The translations under genes were made by a program, and so were the position numbers. A model generated the notes under the pieces. The model did no database searches and was not told the origin of the DNA. It worked only from the letters and a program-made list of their open reading frames with translations. Shown here piece by piece: positions 57,863 to 64,000 of a stretch of 64,000 bases of DNA; the first letter of the stretch is position 1; each line of letters opens with the position of its first letter. Source of the stretch: Casuarina equisetifolia (lineage: Eukaryota; Streptophyta; Magnoliopsida; Fagales; Casuarinaceae); NCBI GenBank assembly GCA_028551475.1, contig CM052358.1:27244853-27308852 (forward strand), in the 5' to 3' direction.

Positions 57863-59519
57863 ATGTTTACATCTAATGTTAATAAGCTTTAACATTGGCA
57901 AAAGGTTCTTAATCTTCTATTTGCTTTTAGCCCTTTTTCTCTTATTGTTTTGAATATTATGAAAGGCACATAAACCCTTTTTTTGTTTATGTATGCCTTG
58001 ACTTATAAAATAAGTACATGAGAGTATTTTTTTACTTCATTTGATATTTGAATTTGGCTATAAAAGAGGGTGACATTAAAAAATGATATTAAGAGTTGCT
58101 TATAGAAATAAAGTGCCTCATGTCATTGGAACTATGTCTCTTTCATTTTTGGGATTTTTTTCCCATTTACATTTGGACCTAAGATATTTATTAAATAAGA
58201 ATATTGAAACTGACGTTTATTTGGGAATATGTATGTGAAATTTCCTAGAGGTTTAAAGGAAAGAATAAAATTAAAAAAAATCTATTTACTTTTATTTACT
58301 AAAATATTATGCTTTTGAATTATGAAGAATTATAAGTCAAATAATAAACATATTTTCTTAAGTTTAGTTTCATTAATGTTAAAAGGCTTGTTATACAACC
58401 CATATGAATTATCATCTGTAGATCCCTTTCACATATTGTTAACAATTTGAAAAGATGATTGACTTCTCTATTTGCTCATGAGTGGCTATTAGAGTCGAAA
58501 GATTTCTTGATACATTGACTAAAACGACAACAAGAAACCATGATGTAGAAGACTAAAAATGGAGAAAACATCAAGTTTATTCTACCACTGTGATGCAGTA
58601 CAAATTTCTCTTTCACATTACAATTAAAAGCTTTAAAGGAAAACGTAAAACACCAGAGTTATATAACATGATGACGAATGGGTCAGCCTAATAATAAAAA
58701 CATTTATCTAATGTAAAAGTTGAAAGATTGAGAACACCATAGATTTCTGTCTATTGCAATAGATATCCACTTATTTGTTTTCTCTTGAACACGGACTCTC
58801 GCATAATCTTACAAAATTTTAGGATAGCTTTGTCATTGAATGACTAAGTGATGAATGGGGCAGAAAGAAGAGTGGAGAAGGGTCCCATCGGTAAAGGAGT
58901 GACTTGCGGGTAACATAGCAAAGGGCGTCTAAGGATGGTGAGTATGGCATGGGAAAAAGAAAGAGTAGTAGAGAACACCATAACAGAGCATCCTTCGAAT
59001 CCCTTCGATAGAAATGCAGAGGATGAAGCCCAAAATGTGCACTGTTAAGTTGAAATCGCATTAACCAAAAGAGTAGGCACAGGTTCAAGAGTCTGTAGAT
59101 TACTTTTTACTCAAGTCCTTTGTAAAGCCTTATCTTTTGATCTTCCTAACCTTTCTACCCGTCTTCACTCATGCTTATTCCACATGGAAGAGATAGATAA
59201 CTAAAGCAACATAACAGATTCAAAAAACAAGGTTTAGTCTTCGAATTCCTCCCTAGAAATTAGTAGCGTATACCAAATCAATTGCAATGAAAAACTACCA
59301 ACTCCAACTTTAAATGAGAAAACATTAGTTGTACAAGAAACCACAAAGAGGAAAGCACATATTCCAAGTATGAAAACACAACCAACTTTGCCTATCAACT
59401 TAGAGATTTAAACGACAAATTTTAGTTTTTTCTTACATTTTTCCAACCCAGTCTCTCTTCGCAACAATAACTATTGCATGTATGGGAGAACCACCTCCAA
59501 CACCACCATCGTGAGATCT
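57863..59519. other. 3' flank of the 57452 gene and TNL 3'-flank relic
   Basis: The first 400 bases match the other family 3' flanks. About 58790-59100 holds a decayed form of the TNL 3'-flank repeat (CAAAATTTTAGGATAGC, CATTGAATGACTAAGTG). No gene is seen. Confidence 0.4.
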
Positions 59520-59985
59520 AAATAAAGAAGAACAAGGAGGAGGACGAGGAGGACCAACAATCTTCTGGGAGGATTTTCAAGGAGACGAAGCAAAGACACG
59601 TCATACCTATGGATGCCTCTGCTACCGACGCTGGTGCCGCTGGGCTTAAAAATTAGGAGTCAATGGTGTACTCCTTGGTTGAGGCTCTCCAGAATCCTCG
59701 TCACAATGTCACCATTGTACGAATGGAACTTAATATCCAGAGATTTTTGCACATGCCTAATCAGCAGCAATTTGAGTTCCAACCTTTTCCTACTTCCTAT
59801 CTTCGATTTGCTGCGCAATGTGTTGCTCAACACTCGGGCCAGCTGACTATGGTTCAGGAATTGGTGTAGATGGGCAGAGAAATAGAATTGTTACGAGGAA
59901 AATAAGAGAAACCAGATGTCCTGCTGTCTGTTTATCTGATATACATGCAAATCAACCATACTGTTAACACAAATCATTATGGGTC
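59520..59985 (+). pseudogene. R3H-domain protein pseudogene fragment
   Basis: The plus-strand frame from 59609 reads MDASATDAGAAGLKN, then a stop, then an R3H domain: ALQNPRHNVTIVRMELNIQRF, QQQFEFQPFPTSYLRFAAQCVAQH and LTMVQE. After a one-base shift the family continuation follows (VDGQRNRIVTRK, then CPAVCLSDI). R3H domains bind single-stranded nucleic acid, and this type (R3H with downstream SUZ-like region) is found in plant cytoplasmic RNA-binding proteins. The domain is contiguous with no intron but has at least one stop and one frameshift. A retrocopy is likely, but no clear A tail was found: a family-shared repeat follows at about 59970. Confidence 0.75.
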
Positions 59986-60085
59986 AGTCCAAACCATTCG
60001 TGCAACAACAAATGTGTTCATTAAATTTATTCTATATCTCAGGTATAAGGTGTATATTTCGTAAATTCAAAAAAAAAATAATTCA
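59970..60085 (+). repeat. Short copy of a duplicated spacer segment
   Basis: ATCATTATGGGTCAGTCCAAACCATTCGTGCAACA and the following GTATATTTCGTAAATT match 32908-33005 and 56430-56530. Here it ends in an A-rich run at about 60070, directly after the R3H fragment. Confidence 0.65.
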
Positions 60086-60098
60086 GGGTCAGCCACAT

Positions 60099-60715
60099 GT
60101 CCCTTCTTTGATTATGTGTTTGCCACGTCAAGCTCTCTCTCATATCCACCAACTATGTTGTAAATATGATACTATGTAAATCGAAACAGACAAGATGAGT
60201 CCCATGTTTTTGGACCAAACGTAGTCCCCATCTAGTTCCTCTATCTGCTCAGGTTGATTGGAAGGACTATCCACACTTGTAAAGAGTTGTTATAGTACAT
60301 GAATGAGATCCATAATTGTGTGTCCAAAGAAATACACTTCTGTTGTAACCGCATTTTTTCTGTAGTGTTATGGTTAATGCCCTAACATCAATACCTTGAA
60401 TTTGAGTTGTCCCTTCTTTGATTATGTGTTTGCCACGTCAAGCTCTCTCTCATATCCACCAACTATGTTGTAAATATGATACTAAATCGAAACAGACAAG
60501 ATGAGTCCCATGTTTTTGGACCAAACATAGTCCCCATCTAGTTCCTCTATCTGCTCAGGTTGATTGGAAGGACTATCCACACTTGTAAAGAGTTGTTATA
60601 GTACATGAATGAGATCCATAATTGTGTGTCCAAAGAAATACACTTCTGTTGTAACCGCATTTTTTCTGTGGTGTTATGGTTAATGCCCTAACATCAATAC
60701 CTTGAATTTGAGTTA
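60099..60715. repeat. 310-bp tandem duplication, nearly identical copies
   Basis: GTCCCTTCTTTGATTATG starts at 60099 and again at 60409. The two units differ by a few bases and a small deletion (GATACTATGTAAATCG against GATACTAAATCG). The second ends at ACCTTGAATTTGAGTT (about 60714). Such near identity next to heavily decayed DNA indicates a recent event. Confidence 0.95.
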
Positions 60716-61774
60716 TCCATCAAGAAATACAAACATTCGGTCAGTCTTATTTCCATGTAACAATAAGATGTCATTTTACTTTTACTACTGATCCTTACAG
60801 TCAGCGGCGGTTGGAGGCAGAGCGTGGTCGTCGGTAGAGGCAGAGTTGGTCATCGGGGAGACAGAGCTGGTCAGCGGGAGACAAGATCCTGATGGCTGAT
60901 CGCCGAATTTCCTAGGCTCGGAGGTAAGTGTAAAAAAAAAAAATTAAAATTAATTTTTGTTTTTTTGTATATTAGATTATAATTGGAATAGACTCTGCTG
61001 TAGTGAGTGTTGGTGGGGAATTTCTTGTTTCTGTGTGTTTTTTTATTTTTATTTTTATATTGGATTTGAAACTTGGAAGTAGAAGTTCGTGTAGTGAGTG
61101 TTAGGTGGGAATTTTGTTGTGGTGTGCTGTTTCGTGGTTGTTTTGAATTATCGTTTGCTTAGTTAAGATATTTGTTTTGGGTTGATAAGAGAAGGATATA
61201 CTTACCAAAAACCATGTTTCTATTAAGTTAAGTTAAAGGGTCTGAAAAGTGAATTTTAAGTAGATTGTCGATAGAAGAAGGCAGAATCTATCAGGTCTGT
61301 ATATTAAGTAGATCATGAAATTTTGGTACATGTTACCAAAATCCTGCCTATCAAATTAGTTAATTACTAAGTTGGTAACTACTGGTGGTCAAGGTGTTCC
61401 AGAGGATAGACCCAAATAGTGCAGAGTTTGAGAGAAAAGAGAAAATAAAAGTAAGCAAACTTGAAGATTGTTGGAAATCTTTAAGAGAAAATAATGATAC
61501 ATAAGTTAAAATAATGAAATCTGGACAAATAACCCTTGCAAATAGGAACATGGCTAAAAAAAGTATGACCAAGGATAATGTAGCTCAATAGGACAAGGTC
61601 AGAATTGAACAAGAAATCCAAGAAAGTTTATTCCAAGGGCCTCCAAGAAATAAGGAGAAAAAGGATAGGCTAAAAGAGACAAACAACATTATCTTTAAGT
61701 AGAGCTTCGAACATAAAGGAAAGCATGAATCTTGGAGTAAGGTTGTAGTAGGAGGATTAGCACAAAATGCTCAT

Positions 61775-62540
61775 ATGAAATACCAGCCACCAATATTAAA
61801 TGATGGGAAAATTAGAGTTGCTCCTCCTAAGGAAGTTATTGAAGAAAGAAGTAAATTCTATGAAAATTGTGTTGTGGGTTTCTTTTTGGGCTCAAAATTA
61901 TCATTTTCTATAGTAAAAGGAATTGTAGAAAAGCAATGGGGAAAACAAAGCTTAGTAAATATTTCTGCAACAAACAATGGTTTCTTCTTCTTTAGATTTT
62001 ATGATAAACAAAAGATGGAGGAAGTATTAGAAGCTGAAGTATGTGATGTGGTAGGAAAACCAATGTTTATGTAAAAATGGCATAATATTATTATTAGATT
62101 GTAGAAAGATTAAATCACTTTAATACCAATTTGGATAAAGTTGCATAATGTCCCACATGCTCTATGGGATGAGATTGGTATGTGCTATGTAGTTAGTGTT
62201 GTTGGAAAGTCACTATACATGGATAAAGCTACTAAACATAGACAAAGGATATCATATGCAAAAGTATGTGTTGAAATAGATACAAAGTGTTCCCTACCAA
62301 CTTCATTTGAAATTGATATGGGAAATGGTGCTATTTTTGAGGTAGGAGTGGAGTATTGTTAGTCATCTAAAATATGCAAGAAATGTGATTGCTTTGGACA
62401 TAAAGAGTGTGTTACAAAGAAAAAAGATATATAGGTTCCAGTACAAAAGCCATTAAGTTAGACGGAGAACTATGATGAAGGATGTGAGGATAAAGAACAT
62501 TTGGATAAAGGTAATGAAGATCAAGTTCATGAAGACTAAG
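61775..62540 (+). pseudogene. LINE ORF1 (DUF4283 / zinc-knuckle), broken
   Basis: Begins MKYQPPILNDGKIRVAPPKE, then DUF4283-like FYENCVVGFFLGSKLSF and FFFFRFYDKQKMEEVLE to a TAA at 62072. The same frame resumes through PIWIKLHNVPHALWDEIGM to a TAG at 62360, then CKKCDCFGHKEC. Further stops follow (for example in KKKDI-stop-VPVQKPLS-stop). The frame is the same throughout, so point nonsense changes, rather than frameshifts, have killed it. Confidence 0.8.
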
Positions 62541-62814
62541 GACATGAGGTTATAAGAGATAAGATTGCAAATTCAATAACACATGAAGTTGAATTTACCA
62601 CAAGTCCAAAGGCCAAATTAGAACAAAGCAATAAAGCAAGTGTGAATGGAAGGGAAAACAAAAGGAGCCCTAAAAGGAACACATGTGAGAAGGACAACTC
62701 TAGTAATAGGTTTAATGTGTTGACAAATAATCATCAGGAACCAAATGAAGCAAGATGCAATGATATTGTAGGTTTTGAAGGTGTTGAAGGAGAAAACACT
62801 ATACCCCCAGACAA

Positions 62815-63600
62815 ATGATCATATTCTCATGGAATGTTAAGGGCATGAATAAAAGCTCTAAATAAAAAGAGGTACGAGAAGTTATTAAGAATGCTAAAGT
62901 TGACATTGTCATTTTATTAGAACACAAAATAAAAGAAGATAAAGCACAATTGGTAATAGATTCTCTTTTTCCCCAATAGGGTTTCATCCGTAATTATAGA
63001 GATAATAAAAATGGTAGGATTTGGATTGTATGGAAAAAACCATAGCTCAACATCATAGTGCTTAGTAGTTCTAAACAAGTAGTGAACTATAAAGTGGAAA
63101 AGGGGCATGAAGTATGGTACTTATCTACCATTTATGCAGCAAATGAACAAAAGGATCTTTGGAGTAGCCTCACACAATGTTATAACAGTTATGAAAAGGA
63201 CACTCAATGGCTACTAGTAGGAGATTTTAATACAGTGAGGAATCTAAATGAAAAGGTTAGTGTAGCTAGCAGATGGATAAAAGGAATAAAAGATTTCAAC
63301 AAGTTCATAAGTGATGCAAAACTTATAGAACCAAACTTTGTAGGACCTCTTCTATCATGGACGAACAAAGGTAAAGGAATAGAGTTCAAAGGTAGTAAAT
63401 TGAATAGATGCTTGGTAAACCCTAAATGTTTGCAAAGTAATATGGATTTATCCATTGAATTTAGTACTCTTAAATTGTCAGATCACAATTCTTGCACTAT
63501 CAAGGTGGCAATAATAGACCAAGGCAAAAAAGTACCTTTCAATTTTTCAACTTCTGGCCAAACAACCCTCAATTTATGACAATAATGAAGAATATTTAGC
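62815..63600 (+). pseudogene. LINE ORF2 endonuclease domain, broken
   Basis: The ORF2 start MIIFSWNVKGMNKSSK (62815) is the usual beginning of the plant LINE exonuclease-endonuclease-phosphatase domain (SWNVRG-N). TAA at 62863 and two TAG codons follow in the same frame. From 63058 the frame is open for 173 residues with WLLVGDFNTVRN, LLSWTNKGKG, LNRCLVNP (usual LDRVLVN) and LKLSDHNS. By family it nicks the target DNA. A frameshift near 63540 separates the PF-FNFW motif from it. Confidence 0.85.
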
Positions 63601-64000
63601 AATAAAGGGTTAAAGGCACTATAATGTACAGAATAATTATAAAGTTGTAGGAAATGAAAAAAGAATTGACAAAGCTAAATAGAGAGAAATTTGGAGAATT
63701 ACCAAGGAAAATGAAGGTAATAAGGAAGAAGCTACAAATAGCACAAGAAAAGCTTTTTGATGACCCTTCAAACACCCAATTGTGCAATAAAGAACATGAG
63801 TGGTTAGAAAAGTTACTAATATATCACAAGCATGAAGAAATACTTTTAAAGCAAAAATTAAGGAATACTTGGCTGAAAGAGGGAGATTGTAACAGTAAAA
63901 TCTTTTTTAGAAGCATGATGAAAAGGAGAGCAAAAAACTACATTGTCAAGTTGGAAATAGATAATGGATAACTTATTGAAGATTCTAAAATGATAAAGAA
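63600..64000 (+). pseudogene. LINE ORF2 linker before the reverse transcriptase
   Basis: The frame open from 63654 reads KELTKLNREKFGELPRKM, EHEWLEKLLIYHKHEEILLKQK, LRNTWLKEGDCNSKIFFRSM and KRRAKNYIVKLEIDNG, then a TAA near 63968. This is the helical linker that in plant LINEs precedes the reverse transcriptase (usual WLK-GD-N-K-FH). The window ends before the RT motifs. Confidence 0.8.

Larger units (their letters stand above)
49803..58275. repeat. Segmental duplication, unit B
   Basis: Counterpart of 23743-28870 plus 31640-34640. Unit B lacks the roughly 3-kb stretch with TNL relics 4a/4b found in unit A. It has about 260 bases of its own near 54400-54660, ending in an A9 run (CCTAAAAAAAAAGACGC), which may be a small retroposed insertion. 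Confidence 0.85.
60800..64000 (+). mobile_element. LINE-1-type retrotransposon, second copy (runs off window)
   Basis: Homology to the 2.4-kb copy starts at about 60800 (GAGGCAGAGCGTGGTCG), lacking the tandem 5' monomers. It runs through the GGCTGATCGCCG...CCTAGGCTCGGAGGTAAG leader and ORF1 into ORF2 with an endonuclease. Both reading frames are broken by stops. The reverse transcriptase should follow beyond the window if the element is complete. Confidence 0.85.

Noticed and set aside
1-64000. tRNA, rRNA, CRISPR or bacterial/viral genes
   Set aside because: No tRNA T-loop/A-box pairs, rRNA cores or regular spacer arrays were seen; all recognised coding is plant nuclear or retrotransposon.

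Overview
The window is nuclear DNA from an AT-rich flowering plant, most likely a eudicot. The evidence is the remains of TIR-NBS-LRR (TNL) disease-resistance genes with the standard TNL exon layout (TIR / NB-ARC / short LRR exon / long LRR exon / C-terminal jelly-roll or C-JID exon), plant LINE-1-type retrotransposons, a retroelement solo LTR, GT-AG introns and long AT-rich spacers. The species cannot be fixed from sequence alone. No tRNA, rRNA or CRISPR array was seen.

Layout. 1-2.4 kb: an intact small secreted eight-cysteine protein gene (852-1265) plus a stray fragment of it. 2.4-4.4 kb: a LINE that keeps its GC-rich 5' end but has lost its 3' end, abutting a dead TNL (4.6-7.4 kb, minus). 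7.4-12.6 kb: AT-rich spacer with a 271-bp tandem duplication and a GC-rich island. 12.66-16.77 kb: the most complete TNL (minus), all five exons recognisable but with at least one frameshift, nonsense codon or splice lesion in every exon. 16.8-23.7 kb: repeated TNL-upstream modules carrying a conserved palindrome. 23.7-34.6 kb and 49.8-58.3 kb: two copies of a large segmental duplication. Each holds a TNL relic with a ribosomal protein S19 retrocopy lodged in its LRR exon, a GC-rich ACGT-motif segment, and a copy of the eight-cysteine gene (dead at 33.85 kb, intact at 57.45 kb). 34.7-39.3 kb: a second, shorter cysteine-rich family as a tandem pair (dead at 35.02 kb, open at 38.64 kb), with a satellite-like array of about 183-bp units between them. 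41 kb: a long perfect-core foldback. 46.97-47.49 kb: a solo LTR with a 5-bp target duplication. 59.5-60.0 kb: an R3H-domain protein pseudogene. 60.1-60.7 kb: a 310-bp tandem duplication. 60.8-64.0 kb: a second LINE running off the window.

No TNL here looks able to make a full-length receptor. The only convincing intact reading frames are the small secreted cysteine-rich proteins. Two loci (852 and 57452) keep the same eight-cysteine spacing with no internal gap while surrounding copies decay, and the third (38642) shares the first half of that spacing. This family is the best candidate for an undescribed system: a fast-duplicating set of secreted helical-hairpin-like peptides embedded in a decaying resistance-gene cluster.
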